Assembly: GCF_001515305.1 (NCBI RefSeq)
Contig: NZ_LNQV01000019.1
Span: forward strand, 1 to 64,000
Direction: 5' to 3'
Length of the DNA: 64,000 bases
Source of the DNA: Aquitalea pelogenes
GTDB taxonomy: Bacteria; Pseudomonadota; Gammaproteobacteria; Burkholderiales; Chromobacteriaceae
Shown: positions 16,699-26,164 of the stretch, piece by piece
Layout: each line of letters starts with the position of its first letter
How positions within the stretch are numbered: the first letter of the stretch is position 1
Position numbers and translations under genes: made by a program
The notes under the pieces: model-generated
What the model was told of the DNA's origin: nothing
Database searches by the model: none
Seen by the model: only the letters and a program-made list of their open reading frames with translations

Positions 16699-17547
16699 GT
16701 GAAATTAATCCATATCAGCGATACGCATCTGGGCAAAAATGATAATGCACTCCGCTTCTCCCGCCTGGTGGACCAGCTTGTCACCGCGCCCCCACTCCCC
16801 CCGCAGGAATGCCTGCTGATTCATACCGGTGATGTGATCGATAGCGCCAGTGCCGAAAACCGCGCAGTGGGTTGCCAGCAATTGGCCCGCTTGTCCGCCG
16901 CCGGCTATCGGGTGTATCTCTGCCCCGGCAATCACGACTATGGCAATGCAATGGCCATCAACAACCAGGCGGCGCATGCTTTTCTCCATGATTATCACCA
17001 GTGGATTTTCCACGATCAGCCCGCCAGCTTTCCGGTGGTGCATCACCTTGATGCTGCGCATGTGCTGATCCTGCTGGATTCCAACGCCGCAGAACTGGTG
17101 TGGTACCAGCGCTGGTTTGCCGAAGGCCATCTGGGCAGCAGCCAGCTGGCGGCACTCAACACCTTGCTGGACCAGCCCGACATCAGGGACAAGCGCATCA
17201 TCCTGTGCTTGCATCACCACCCGTTTTACTACGGCTACAGCGTCGCACCGGATGTCGGAGACGGGCATCTGGCCATTCACCTGCTGGCTGGCGTCACCCG
17301 CAGTTTCCGCCGGCTCAAGGATGCGTACTCCTTGTGCAAGATCATTCAGGACCGGGTGCAATTACTGCTGTTCGGTCACATGCATTACGGGCTTGATTGC
17401 AGTTCGGAAAGTCAGAAATACGGCATCCCGCAGGCGTTTGATGGCGGATCGTCCACCGCTACCGATGATGATTGCGACCGCCTGCGTTACCGCCAGATCG
17501 ACACCGACACCCGCGTGGTGCACACCAGCATGCTGCGCCTTGATTAA
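16699..17547 (+). CDS. Calcineurin-like metallophosphoesterase
   Basis: A 282-residue protein with the full set of metal-binding motifs in order: ISDTHLG (DxH), HTGDVID (GD), PGNHDYG (GNHD), CLHHHPF (H) and FGHMHYG (GHxH). It is soluble, without a signal peptide. The preferred start is GTG at 16699, directly before KLIHISD; an in-frame GTG at 16657 is the alternative. The family covers phosphodiesterases including cyclic-nucleotide ones, so the substrate is open. It is followed after 23 bases by a permuted papain-fold membrane protein and then by a GGDEF/EAL protein, suggesting one transcription unit tied to membrane or nucleotide signalling. Confidence 0.88.
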   Translation: MKLIHISDTHLGKNDNALRFSRLVDQLVTAPPLPPQECLLIHTGDVIDSASAENRAVGCQQLARLSAAGYRVYLCPGNHDYGNAMAINNQAAHAFLHDYHQWIFHDQPASFPVVHHLDAAHVLILLDSNAAELVWYQRWFAEGHLGSSQLAALNTLLDQPDIRDKRIILCLHHHPFYYGYSVAPDVGDGHLAIHLLAGVTRSFRRLKDAYSLCKIIQDRVQLLLFGHMHYGLDCSSESQKYGIPQAFDGGSSTATDDDCDRLRYRQIDTDTRVVHTSMLRLD

Positions 17548-17570
17548 CGGCCGGAGGGGGATGAAAGCAC

Positions 17571-18743
17571 ATGAAAATCATCGACAAGTTTTTGTTGCTG
17601 TTGCTGGCCATATTGGCGCGCCCCGCCTACCTGCTGTTGCGCTTCATGATGATTACCACCCTGTTCAGCCCATTGCTTGTGTTACTGGCATGGCTGCTGC
17701 CGCCCGCTTACCGCGCCATTTTCCTGTCCTCGGCCATCACCCTGCTGTTTGTGCTCAATCTGTTTGGCGTAGCCCTGCCCCCCTCCCGCCCCACCTACTG
17801 GGGCAATCCGCAATATGGCGGCTGGAAAGGCTTGGGTAATTTCCTGATAGACCGCCTCATCAACTGGATAGGGACATTGAAATACGCAAGCTTCCGTAGC
17901 GGGCCAATCAGCATGGCTTACTGCGTGCAGGAGGATCCGGGCGGTTACAAAATTGATGCACGTGCCATTCGCAGTCTGCTTGATGGCGGGCAGGATGGCC
18001 TGCCATTGCAACCGGGCGATATCCTGCTCAGGGGTTTTGACCATTTCATTGATGGCGCTTTCATCAATATGGCGGGCAATAGCGGAAATGACGCGCAGTA
18101 TTATTCCCATGCCGCCTTGTACGTGGGTGAACTGACCGAGGCCGACCGCAAACTTGCCGCCAGTGAACTCAAGGTAGCCAGCGGCAATGCAGGCTGGACG
18201 GAAGCCAGCGAGGCAGAAAAAGAAGCTGTCAGGCATGACCCGGCCTACTTCCAGACCGGACGGCAGATGGTGATTCACTCGATGTCGCGCGGCGTCTTTG
18301 TGGAAGACATCCTGACCTTCACCCGCTGCGATTATCTGTGCGTTATCCGTTTGCAAGGCCCGTTACAGAAAGAGAGTGGCAGCCTGGCAAAATCCCTGCC
18401 CGGAATGGCAGCATTGAGCGAACCTGAGTCGGCTATAAACCAGCAATTGCAGCAGCATTTGGCGGTGAATGTGGCCGATGTGGTGAGTGCAGCACGGCAT
18501 GCTGCACTAAGCCGTATCGGTAGCGCATATGACTTTCAATTTGATGATGGCAAGACATTTCATCGTTTCAGCTGCTCCGAGTTTGTCTATTTTTGCTATA
18601 AAAGTGTACATGGGTTGATTGGTTTGCAACTGCAACGTCACGCTCTTTTCAAGGTCCTGTTTGCCCGCAACTCCATCACTCCACCTGACATATACAAAAC
18701 AGCCAAGGCAGGGAAGTTCATGAGGATTGTCTGGCGCTGTTAG
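17571..18743 (+). CDS. Membrane-anchored permuted papain-fold (YiiX/C92-like) hydrolase
   Basis: A 390-residue protein. The first ~70 residues hold two membrane segments (FLLLLLAILARPAYLLL and an IFLSSAITLLFVLNLFG stretch). The rest is soluble with the markers of circularly permuted NlpC/P60-like enzymes: LQPGDILLRG, then the catalytic His in YYSHAALYVGE, and much later the Cys in FSCSEFVYFCYK. Members act on amide or lipid-ester bonds, often at membranes; the substrate here is unknown. It sits between a metallophosphoesterase and a c-di-GMP protein, 23 and 29 bases away. The long insert between His and Cys (about 160 residues) is larger than in the ~200-residue E. coli YiiX. Confidence 0.72.
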   Translation: MKIIDKFLLLLLAILARPAYLLLRFMMITTLFSPLLVLLAWLLPPAYRAIFLSSAITLLFVLNLFGVALPPSRPTYWGNPQYGGWKGLGNFLIDRLINWIGTLKYASFRSGPISMAYCVQEDPGGYKIDARAIRSLLDGGQDGLPLQPGDILLRGFDHFIDGAFINMAGNSGNDAQYYSHAALYVGELTEADRKLAASELKVASGNAGWTEASEAEKEAVRHDPAYFQTGRQMVIHSMSRGVFVEDILTFTRCDYLCVIRLQGPLQKESGSLAKSLPGMAALSEPESAINQQLQQHLAVNVADVVSAARHAALSRIGSAYDFQFDDGKTFHRFSCSEFVYFCYKSVHGLIGLQLQRHALFKVLFARNSITPPDIYKTAKAGKFMRIVWRC

Positions 18744-18772
18744 CGTGCTTGGTCGATGCGATCGGGGAAATC

Positions 18773-20712
18773 ATGACCAAAACTGCCAGAGCGCTCATCA
18801 CTTACGATGCAGTGCTACGTACGGTGTGCTCACTGCTGGGATTGAATGTACAAGCGGTAAGCACTTTGGAAGAAAGGCGCAAGCAGGCGGTCATCGCCAT
18901 TGCACTGGCTTTACCCGTCACCCTGGTGTTTGCGCTGGTCAATTATTACCAGTTTCACTTTGAAGAACTGGCACAAGCCGAGATCATCGTCGCCGTCCTG
19001 TTCTTGCTGCCCGCGTTTTTATTGCTGAATATCGAGCGGGCCATTCGCTGGGCGGAATCACTCATCCTGTGGTACGGCATTTTCATTTCCAGCGCACTCA
19101 TCGTATACGGGGGGCTGGAAGGCAGTGGCGTACTGTGGGTATTCACCTATCCATTCCTGGCATTTTTCATCAAGGGACAACGCCTTGGCTGGCTGTATTG
19201 CCTGGCCTGGGTGGCCGTATGCTGGCTGGCGGTAAAGCTGCTTGGCAATCTGCCGCATGCCTGGCAATACCCGGATGCTTATGTGGGCCAGATGATTCCG
19301 GCCTTGCTGTTTTATTCCACCATGGCCGCGGCATTCAATCTGGTACGGGCCCGCTTTGAAGAAATGCTGCACGACAAGGTGGAAACCAATACCGCACGCG
19401 CACGCGCCTATCTGGATCAGCTGCAGTTTCTGGCCCAGCATGATGAAGTCACGGGCTTGCCCAACCGCAACCGGCTGAACGTACTGCTGGAGGAGGCCAT
19501 CGCACAGTGCAATCCGGCTCAGGAAGCCATTGTGGTGATTGACCTGCGACTGGAGCGGCTGTTTGAAATATCCAATATCCTGGGGGAGAGGGGCGGAGAC
19601 TTGCTGATGGAGTCCATTGCCCGTTCGCTGCAGGACCGCTACGGCAAGATAGGCTGCCTGGGACGCTGCGCCGCGACGAGTTCGGTTTTTTCTACCAGGC
19701 CGATTTGCAAAATACCCAGCCTTGCAAGCTGGCCGAAGCGGTGTCTGATATCTCGCTGAGTTATCAGGTGGACAACTACCCCATCCACATTGAAAACACC
19801 ATCGGCATTGCACTCTACCCCCAGCATGCACAAACCCCTGCCGAGCTGTGGCTCAAGGCAGAGCAGGCCATGCTGCATGGCCGTGCCAACAAGCTGGACA
19901 TATCCATTTACAACGAGGAGCTGAACCAGCAATTTGTCCGGCGTAACCTTTTGTTTGGTCAGCTACGCCATGCACTGAGCACGCAGGAGCTCAGCCTGCA
20001 TTTCCAGCCGCAAATCGACCTGAAAACCGGCAGGCTGGTGGGAGCAGAAGCACTGGCGCGCTGGCGTACCGGTAGCGGGCAGTATATTTCCCCGGCCGAG
20101 TTCATTCCGGTTGCCGAAAGTTCAGGCCTGATCAAGCCATTTACCAAATGGCTGCTGTCCGAATTTTTCCGCCAAACGGCACAATGGTGGCAAGCAGGCA
20201 TGAACCTGCACTTTTCAGTCAATCTGTCGGCACGCAACCTGGCCGACCCCGAGCTGATTTCAGACCTGCGCCACTTGCTGGCCTTTCATGCAATACCTGC
20301 TGAAAACATTGTGCTGGAGATTACCGAATGCTCGTTTTCCGACTCGCCAGACCAATTCATGATGACGGTGGATCAATTGCACAGGATGGGCTTCCGGCAA
20401 TCAATTGACGACTTCGGGACTGGTTATTCGTCGCTCTCCTACCTGAAGGACCTGCGGGTGAACGAACTGAAGATAGACCAGAGTTTCGTCACCAACCTGA
20501 CAACGGAGAAAAGCTGCATCGCCATTGTGAAATCCACCATACAACTGGCGCATAACCTGGGGCTTACCGTCGTGGCAGAGGGAATAGAAAGCGAGGAAGT
20601 GGCAGCCTTTCTGAGTCAGGCCGGCTGCGACATTGGCCAAGGCTACTACTACAGCAAACCACTGCCGGTGGATGCATTCTTCAGCTATGCATCATCGAGC
20701 ACAACGCCCTGA
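18773..20712 (+). CDS. Membrane GGDEF/EAL c-di-GMP phosphodiesterase (frameshift in this sequence)
   Basis: About 646 residues when one base is restored. An N-terminal region with about six membrane segments (to residue ~200) is followed by a GGDEF domain starting FLAQHDEVTGLPNRNRLN, in which the active-site loop reads RRDEF instead of GGDEF. A well-kept EAL domain follows: AEALARW, NLSARNL, EITECS, DDFGTGYSSLSYLK, AEGIES. The family rule predicts an active phosphodiesterase with an inactive or GTP-sensing GGDEF part. The frame breaks near 19666, where one missing C (GGACGC-TGCGC) accounts for the shift. Start 18773 has GGGGAAA upstream. It may read or lower the c-di-GMP pool that the riboswitch at 6834 senses. 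Confidence 0.87.
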
Positions 20713-20756
20713 TACGGGTGCCCATGCAATCCGGCGCAATGTGGCCAGCCGAAGGG

Positions 20757-20790
20757 AAAAACAAAAAGCCCACCATGGAGGTGGGCTTCT
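20757..20790 (-). terminator. Terminator after tRNA-Asn
   Basis: AGCCCACC-ATGGA-GGTGGGCT stem; on the minus strand it is followed by a long T-rich tail (TTTTTGTTTTT). Confidence 0.85.
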
Positions 20791-20802
20791 GTTTGAATCT
20801 GT

Positions 20803-20878
20803 TGGCTCCCCGAGCAGGGCTCGAACCTGCGACCTGCGGATTAACAGTCCGTCGCTCTACCGACTGAGCTATCAGGGA
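20803..20878 (-). tRNA. tRNA-Asn (anticodon GTT)
   Basis: 76 bases on the minus strand with CCA encoded. Acceptor arms TCCCTGA and TCGGGGA pair, the D-arm reads TAGCTCAGTCGGTAGAGC, the anticodon loop CTGTTAA gives GTT, and the T-arm reads GCAGGTTCGAGCCCTGC. It has its own promoter and terminator and stands as a single-gene unit. Confidence 0.97.
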
Positions 20879-20897
20879 ATCGCCTAAAGAGAAAGCT

Positions 20898-20926
20898 ATT
20901 CTATAAACTCATTGCGAAACCGTCAA
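20898..20926 (-). promoter_or_regulatory. Promoter of tRNA-Asn
   Basis: Minus-strand TTGACG, 17-base spacer, TAGAAT, ending about 20 bases before the tRNA 5' end: a near-consensus sigma-70 promoter. Confidence 0.8.
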
Positions 20927-20953
20927 GCCCCTGCACGTAGTTTTTGCAGGGGC
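20927..20953 (-). terminator. Hairpin after rne
   Basis: GCCCCTGCA (20927-20935) pairs with TGCAGGGGC (20945-20953), 12 bases beyond the rne stop. On the minus strand a T-tract is lacking, and the hairpin abuts the tRNA promoter. Confidence 0.5.
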
Positions 20954-20964
20954 CATGCACGGCA

Positions 20965-23900
20965 TCAGCTGTTGCGGGTTTCCACCTGCTTGAGTTCAAT
21001 CGCTACCGGCTGCTCTTCAGTCTGACGTACCACATCACGACGACGCGGACCGACAGGTACTTCAACCTGCGGCACCACAACTTCAGACACCGCCTTGGTG
21101 GCAACCATGACCAGACCACCCAGATCAGCCGGCAATTCGGCTTCGATCTTGGGCTGGGCTGCTGCCACAGTTTCCACGGCCACCGGTGCCACGGCCACAG
21201 GCTCGCTCACGGCAACTTCTGCAACTTGCGCAGCAGCAGGCTCAACGGCAGGTGCCGGTTCGGCGGCAACCACCACCTCGGCCTGCTCAAGCGTGGTTTC
21301 TGCCACGGTGGTGACCTGCTCCAGCGGGGCAGCCACTTCGGCAACTTCCACAGTCTCGACAGCCACAGCAGCTTCGGTCACGACAACTGCAGCAGGTGCA
21401 GCAACCTCGGCCACCACCACTTGTTCTGCCTGCACAACCGGTTCGGATGCTGCTTCAACCGGGCTGGCTTCAACAGCAACCGTCTCAACCGGTGCAGCCG
21501 CCGGAGCAACAGCTTCTTGCGCTACCTCGGCCGGGGCTGCGGCAACTTCCACCGCGTCCACTGCAACGGCAGTTTCTGCAGCCGGCTGGGCGACCGCTTC
21601 GGCAACCACCACAACGGCAGCAGCGGCAGCCACACCAGCAACAGCCACTTCGGCAGTCACATCGCCAGCGGCAGCTTCTGCCACCTGAGCGGTGCTATCA
21701 CCTTCGACATTGTCACGACGACGGTCACGACGGCCACGACGACGACGACCACGCTCGCCACGCTCTTGCTGTTCGGCGGACTCGGCAGCCACTTCCACGC
21801 CTTCGGCACCATTCAGGTTCAGTTCTTCCTGAGCGGCAGCCTGCGGCTTGTCGGCTTCGTTGCGTTCAGCCTGCTGGCGACGACGGGACGGCTTCTCGGC
21901 GGCTTGCGGTGCAGCCTGTTCGCCACGCTCTTCAGTCTGCGGACGAGTGTTTTGCTCACGCGCTTCGCGGTTTTCACGCGGCTCGCGTTCGCGGCGCTGA
22001 CGCGGTTCGCGTTGCGGCTGCTCGCTGCGCTCGGCACGTTCCGGACGCTCTGCGCGTTCGGTGCGTTCGGCACGTTCCGGGCGTTCTACGCGTTCCGGAC
22101 GCTCCTGACGATCACCGCGCTCGCCACGCTGACGACGACCATCCTGGCGCTCGCCATCGGCACGTGCTTCGGTCGGGCGCTTGCCGGCCTCTTCACCCTG
22201 ACGGCGATCGTGATGGTCACGGCGAGCCTGGCTGCCCGGACGACGCTCGTTATTACGCTGGCGGTTGCCATTGCGCTGACCTTCGCGCTGGCCGGCAGCG
22301 GCCGGTTTTTTCTTCTCGGTTTCCTGCGGAGCAGCTTCCGGCTCGGCAAACAGGCTCTTCACCCAGCCAAAGAAGCGGCTGACCACGCCCTGCTCGGCCA
22401 CCACTGGTGCAGCGGCGGCAACGGGCTGGGAGGATACCGGGGCCGGCTGTTGCGGGGTAATGCCCTTGACTGCGGCTTCCTGACGTTCGGCCTTCGGCTT
22501 TTCCTGACCAAAGTTGGTGATGATGTCTTCTTCCTGCACTTCCACGCGCAGATAGCTCGGGCCATCGCCCAGTTCAGCCAGATCGTCGTGACGGATACGG
22601 GCGATCTTGTAGTGCGGGGTTTCCAGATGAATGTTCGGAATCAGCACCACATCCACGTCCAGACGCTCTTCGATGGAGTGGATTTCTGCACGCTTCTCGT
22701 TCAGCAGGAAGGTGGCAACATCTACCGGCACCTGTGCGTGTACCGCACCGGTGTTTTCCTTCATTGCCTCTTCCTGGATGATGCGCAGGATGTGCAGGGC
22801 GGAGGACTCGGTACCACGGATGAAGCCGATGCCATGGCAGCGCGGGCAAGGCTCGTGGCTGGTTTCACCCAGCGACGGTTGCAGACGCTGACGCGACAGT
22901 TCCAGCAGGCCGAAGCGGGACAGCTTGCCCATTTGCACGCGGGCGCGGTCGTGCTTCAGCACATCGCGCAGCTTGTTTTCCACTTCGCGCTGGTTTTTCG
23001 GGTTTTCCATGTCGATGAAGTCGATCACGATCAGACCGCCCAGGTCGCGCAGACGCAGCTGGCGGGCGATTTCTTCGGCGGCTTCAACGTTGGTGCGCAG
23101 TGCGGTTTCCTCGATGTCGGCACCCTTGGTGGAACGGGCGGAGTTGACGTCGATGGAGACCAGTGCCTCGGTGTGGTCGATCACGATGGCACCACCGGAC
23201 GGCAGCTGCACGCTGCGCGAGAAGGCGGTTTCGATCTGGTGCTCGATCTGGAAGCGGGAGAACAGCGGTACGTGATCCTTGTACAGCTTCACGCGGTGCA
23301 CCATGTTGGGCATCACGTGGCTCATGAACTGACGGGCCTGTTCGTAGATTTCGTCGGTATCGATCAGGATTTCGCCGATGTCCGGATGGTAGTAGTCACG
23401 GATGGCGCGAATCACCAGGCTGCCTTCCTGCAGAATCAGGAAAGGCGCGCTTTGCGAGCCGGCCGCGCCTTCAATGGCACGCCACAGCTGCATCAGGTAA
23501 CCCATGTCCCATTGCAGTTCTTCCAGATTGCGGCCGATACCGGCGGTACGGGCAATCAGGCTCATGCCATTGGGGACTTCCAGCTGGGACAGCAGGTCTT
23601 TCAGTTCCTGACGTTCTTCACCCTCGATGCGGCGCGATACGCCACCACCACGCGGGTTGTTCGGCATCAGGACCAGATAGCGGCCAGCCAGGCTGATATA
23701 GGTGGTGAGGGCTGCGCCCTTGTTGCCACGCTCGTCCTTTTCTACCTGGACAACCACTTCCATGCCTTCGCGCAACACGTCCTGAATGCGCGGACGGCCG
23801 CCGTCATAGCCCTGGAAATAGGAACGGGATACTTCCTTGAACGGCAGAAAGCCGTGACGTTCGGTGCCGTAATCGACAAAGCACGCTTCGAGGGAGGGCT

Positions 23901-24048
23901 CGATACGGGTGATGATGCCCTTGTAGATATTCCCCTTGCGTTGTTCCTTGCCAACGGTTTCGATATCGAGGTCAACGAGCTTTTGCCCGTCGACGATGGC
24001 AACGCGCAGCTCTTCAGCCTGCGTTGCATTAAACAACATGCGTTTCAT
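20965..24048 (-). CDS. rne: Ribonuclease E with a long Val/Ala/Glu low-complexity tail
   Basis: A 1027-residue essential endoribonuclease, the degradosome scaffold. The catalytic half (1 to ~520) has the S1 domain (GNIYKGIITRIEPSLEACFVDYG), the catalytic aspartates in VSIDVNSARSTKG and VIDFIDMENPKNQ, and the zinc-link CPRCHG. The C-terminal half contains an arginine-rich RNA-binding stretch with repeated RPER/AERTER units, then about 300 residues almost entirely of Val, Ala, Glu, Pro and Thr, ending in VPVGPRRRDVVRQTEE. The start at 24048 has AGGGAA upstream and gives the family N-terminus MKRMLFNATQ. The 520-base gap upstream probably contains a long leader, as expected for a gene that autoregulates its mRNA. 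Confidence 0.95.
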   Translation of the reverse strand: MKRMLFNATQAEELRVAIVDGQKLVDLDIETVGKEQRKGNIYKGIITRIEPSLEACFVDYGTERHGFLPFKEVSRSYFQGYDGGRPRIQDVLREGMEVVVQVEKDERGNKGAALTTYISLAGRYLVLMPNNPRGGGVSRRIEGEERQELKDLLSQLEVPNGMSLIARTAGIGRNLEELQWDMGYLMQLWRAIEGAAGSQSAPFLILQEGSLVIRAIRDYYHPDIGEILIDTDEIYEQARQFMSHVMPNMVHRVKLYKDHVPLFSRFQIEHQIETAFSRSVQLPSGGAIVIDHTEALVSIDVNSARSTKGADIEETALRTNVEAAEEIARQLRLRDLGGLIVIDFIDMENPKNQREVENKLRDVLKHDRARVQMGKLSRFGLLELSRQRLQPSLGETSHEPCPRCHGIGFIRGTESSALHILRIIQEEAMKENTGAVHAQVPVDVATFLLNEKRAEIHSIEERLDVDVVLIPNIHLETPHYKIARIRHDDLAELGDGPSYLRVEVQEEDIITNFGQEKPKAERQEAAVKGITPQQPAPVSSQPVAAAAPVVAEQGVVSRFFGWVKSLFAEPEAAPQETEKKKPAAAGQREGQRNGNRQRNNERRPGSQARRDHHDRRQGEEAGKRPTEARADGERQDGRRQRGERGDRQERPERVERPERAERTERAERPERAERSEQPQREPRQRREREPRENREAREQNTRPQTEERGEQAAPQAAEKPSRRRQQAERNEADKPQAAAQEELNLNGAEGVEVAAESAEQQERGERGRRRRGRRDRRRDNVEGDSTAQVAEAAAGDVTAEVAVAGVAAAAAVVVVAEAVAQPAAETAVAVDAVEVAAAPAEVAQEAVAPAAAPVETVAVEASPVEAASEPVVQAEQVVVAEVAAPAAVVVTEAAVAVETVEVAEVAAPLEQVTTVAETTLEQAEVVVAAEPAPAVEPAAAQVAEVAVSEPVAVAPVAVETVAAAQPKIEAELPADLGGLVMVATKAVSEVVVPQVEVPVGPRRRDVVRQTEEQPVAIELKQVETRNS
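21990..22125 (-). repeat. Degenerate short repeats coding for the Arg/Glu-rich RNase E linker
   Basis: Variants of CGTTCCGGACGCTC recur in tandem and encode (E)RPER(A/V)ER units. Slippage during replication is a likely origin. Confidence 0.65.
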
Positions 24049-24569
24049 GAATATTCCCTGCGCAGGCACTCACGCAAGGGATGCAGCCAGTATTTGACGG
24101 CCCAGAGACTAGTGATGGGCGCTTTCCGAAAGAAGTGTTGGTATAAAGATCATTACAACCGAGATATCAAGCCTACTTCCTGACGTAATTTCACACGAGC
24201 CCGGGGGTTTGAGCGCATTAGCGCAACGGATATTTTCTTCCGGGTTGCCATCACGGGCAGCCTGGACAAACTGGAGAGCATCGTGCCGGGTCAAACTTTG
24301 CTGCAATATCTCCTGACTGGCTTTGCATCAGGAAATGGAATACTGGTGAGTGCGTTATGCGACTAAATGCATTACCATCGCTGCTTTTTGGTGAGCGAGT
24401 TAACCTTGGCTGCGGCCGGTTGACGCGGCATCAGGTCAGGGTCATTACCCTGCCGGCCGGTTCACTTTCCCGCAGCAGCATCACGCGGCAATACTGCCTG
24501 TGACCATGGCTTTCCGGAACGCTGTCATCGCACTGAAATGTGCGGTCGAGCGCACGAAGTATAAGCAAT
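24049..24569. other. Divergent intergenic region holding the rne leader and rluC promoter
   Basis: 521 bases without a convincing gene. Short frames on both strands lack ribosome-binding sites and family likeness. By analogy with known rne genes the minus-strand leader here is probably long and involved in autoregulation, but no specific hairpin could be matched by eye. Confidence 0.5.
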
Positions 24570-25505
24570 ATGACTGACATTCGCAAAGACTCCGTCACGT
24601 TTCTTGACGTGGACGAGGGAGATTCCGGCCAGCGGCTGGACAACTTTCTGGTACGCATCCTCAAAGGCGTGCCAAAAAGCCATATTTACCGCATTCTGCG
24701 CTCGGGCGAAGTCCGGGTGAACAAGGGGCGCAGCGATGCGTCCTATCGCATCCAGGCGGGCGACAGCATCCGCATTCCACCCATCCGCCTGGCCGAGCGC
24801 CCGGTCAATGACGTGCCGCCGGGCAGTTTCCCGGTGGTGTACGAGGACAATGCCCTGCTGGTGATCGACAAGCCAGCCGGCGTGGCCGTACATGGCGGCA
24901 GCGGCGTGTCCTTTGGTGTGATCGAACAGCTGCGCAAGGCCCATCCGGACTGGAAATACCTGGAGCTGGTACACCGGCTGGACCGCGAAACCTCCGGCTT
25001 GCTGATGCTGGCCAAGAAGCGTTCGGCACTGGTAAAGCTGCACGACATGATGCGTGCCAATGTGCCGGACAAACGCTATCTGGCACTGGGTATCGGCCAG
25101 TGGGACCCCAGCAAGAAAGCCGTCAAGCTGCCCTTGTTCAAGTTCCATACCGCTGACGGCGAACGTCGCGTCAAGGTTGCCGAAGGTGAGGACGGCCAGT
25201 TTGCCCACACCAATTTCAGCATTGTGGAACGCTTTGCCGACTTCACGCTGGTGGAAGCCCACCTGCGCACTGGCCGTACGCATCAGATCCGCGTGCACAT
25301 GCAGGCCAGTGGCTGCCCGATTGCCGGTGATGAAAAATACGGCGACTTTGCGCTCAACAAGGAACTGGCCCGCAGCGGCCTCAAGCGCATGTTCCTGCAC
25401 GCGCGCAGCCTGACCCTGCCCCACCCGCTGACCGGCGAGACGCTCAAACTGGAAGCACCGCTGCCCGCCGAGCTGGAAAACTATCTGAAGAAGCTGAGAA
25501 GCTGA
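24570..25505 (+). CDS. rluC: 23S rRNA pseudouridine synthase RluC type
   Basis: A 311-residue protein with an N-terminal S4 RNA-binding domain (GQRLDNFLVRILKGVPKSHIYRILRSGEVRVN) and a pseudouridine synthase domain whose catalytic Asp is in HRLDRETSGLLMLAKK. The later RTHQIRVHM motif is also present. RluC modifies U955, U2504 and U2580 of 23S rRNA in E. coli. Position divergent from rne is the standard arrangement in proteobacteria, which supports RluC over RluD. The start at 24570 (MTDIRKDSV) is chosen over an upstream in-frame start by family likeness. It overlaps the next gene (TGATG). Confidence 0.93.
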   Translation: MTDIRKDSVTFLDVDEGDSGQRLDNFLVRILKGVPKSHIYRILRSGEVRVNKGRSDASYRIQAGDSIRIPPIRLAERPVNDVPPGSFPVVYEDNALLVIDKPAGVAVHGGSGVSFGVIEQLRKAHPDWKYLELVHRLDRETSGLLMLAKKRSALVKLHDMMRANVPDKRYLALGIGQWDPSKKAVKLPLFKFHTADGERRVKVAEGEDGQFAHTNFSIVERFADFTLVEAHLRTGRTHQIRVHMQASGCPIAGDEKYGDFALNKELARSGLKRMFLHARSLTLPHPLTGETLKLEAPLPAELENYLKKLRS

Positions 25506-26164
25506 TGGCACGCGCATACGATTTACTGGTATTCGACTGGGACGGTACGCTGATGGACTCCACCGCGCACATTACCCACTCCATCCAGAATGCCTGCCGC
25601 GAACTGGGTCTGCCGGTGCCAGACCGCCAGGCCGCCAGCCATGTCATCGGCCTGCGGCTGGACCAGGCCCTGCACATGGCCTGCCCCGGCCTTGACGACA
25701 CACAGCACAAAGCCCTCACCGAAAGCTTTATCCGTCATTACCGCAGCAGTGACGATGGCGTGACGCTGTTTGATGGTGTGCGCGAAGGCCTGCACGCCTT
25801 GCGCGAACGCGGCGTATTCATGGCAGTAGCCACTGGCAACAGCCGGATCGGCCTGAATCGCCTGCTGGCGGAAACCGGCCTGGGGCCTTTGTTTGACGCC
25901 ACCCGCACCGTGGACGAATGCCATTCCAAACCGCATCCGGCCATGCTGCAGGAACTGAGTGACGAGCTGGGTGTGGAACTGGCGCGCACCGTGATGATTG
26001 GCGATACCAGCCACGACCTGAACATGGCATTGAATGCGCGCGCCCATGGCGTGGGCGTGAGTTACGGCGCACACGACGTGAAGCTGCTGCAGGACTGCCA
26101 GCCGCAAACCATCGTCCACAGTTTTGCGGAGTTGCAGAAATGGCTGCTGGAACGACTGGACTGA
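25505..26164 (+). CDS. HAD-family phosphatase (phosphoglycolate phosphatase-like)
   Basis: A 219-residue HAD subfamily IA hydrolase. Motif I is VFDWDGTLMDS, motif II the ATGNS segment, motif III the lysine in HSKPHPAML, and motif IV MIGDTSHDLNMA. The ATG overlaps the rluC stop, and its own end overlaps the Rieske gene by 25 bases, so the three are a translationally coupled set. The phosphatase is often found after rluC in betaproteobacteria; the physiological substrate (phosphoglycolate, GMP or another) cannot be set from sequence. Confidence 0.88.
   Translation: MARAYDLLVFDWDGTLMDSTAHITHSIQNACRELGLPVPDRQAASHVIGLRLDQALHMACPGLDDTQHKALTESFIRHYRSSDDGVTLFDGVREGLHALRERGVFMAVATGNSRIGLNRLLAETGLGPLFDATRTVDECHSKPHPAMLQELSDELGVELARTVMIGDTSHDLNMALNARAHGVGVSYGAHDVKLLQDCQPQTIVHSFAELQKWLLERLD

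Noticed and set aside
20944-24183. Long open frames antisense to rne, and a similar one opposite the calpain gene (7619-9874)
   Set aside because: They mirror the GC-rich codon bias of the real genes, and their translations are low-complexity without family motifs.
24109-24306. 65-codon minus-strand frame in the rne leader
   Set aside because: No ribosome-binding site, TTG start, no recognisable family; probably part of the rne leader RNA.
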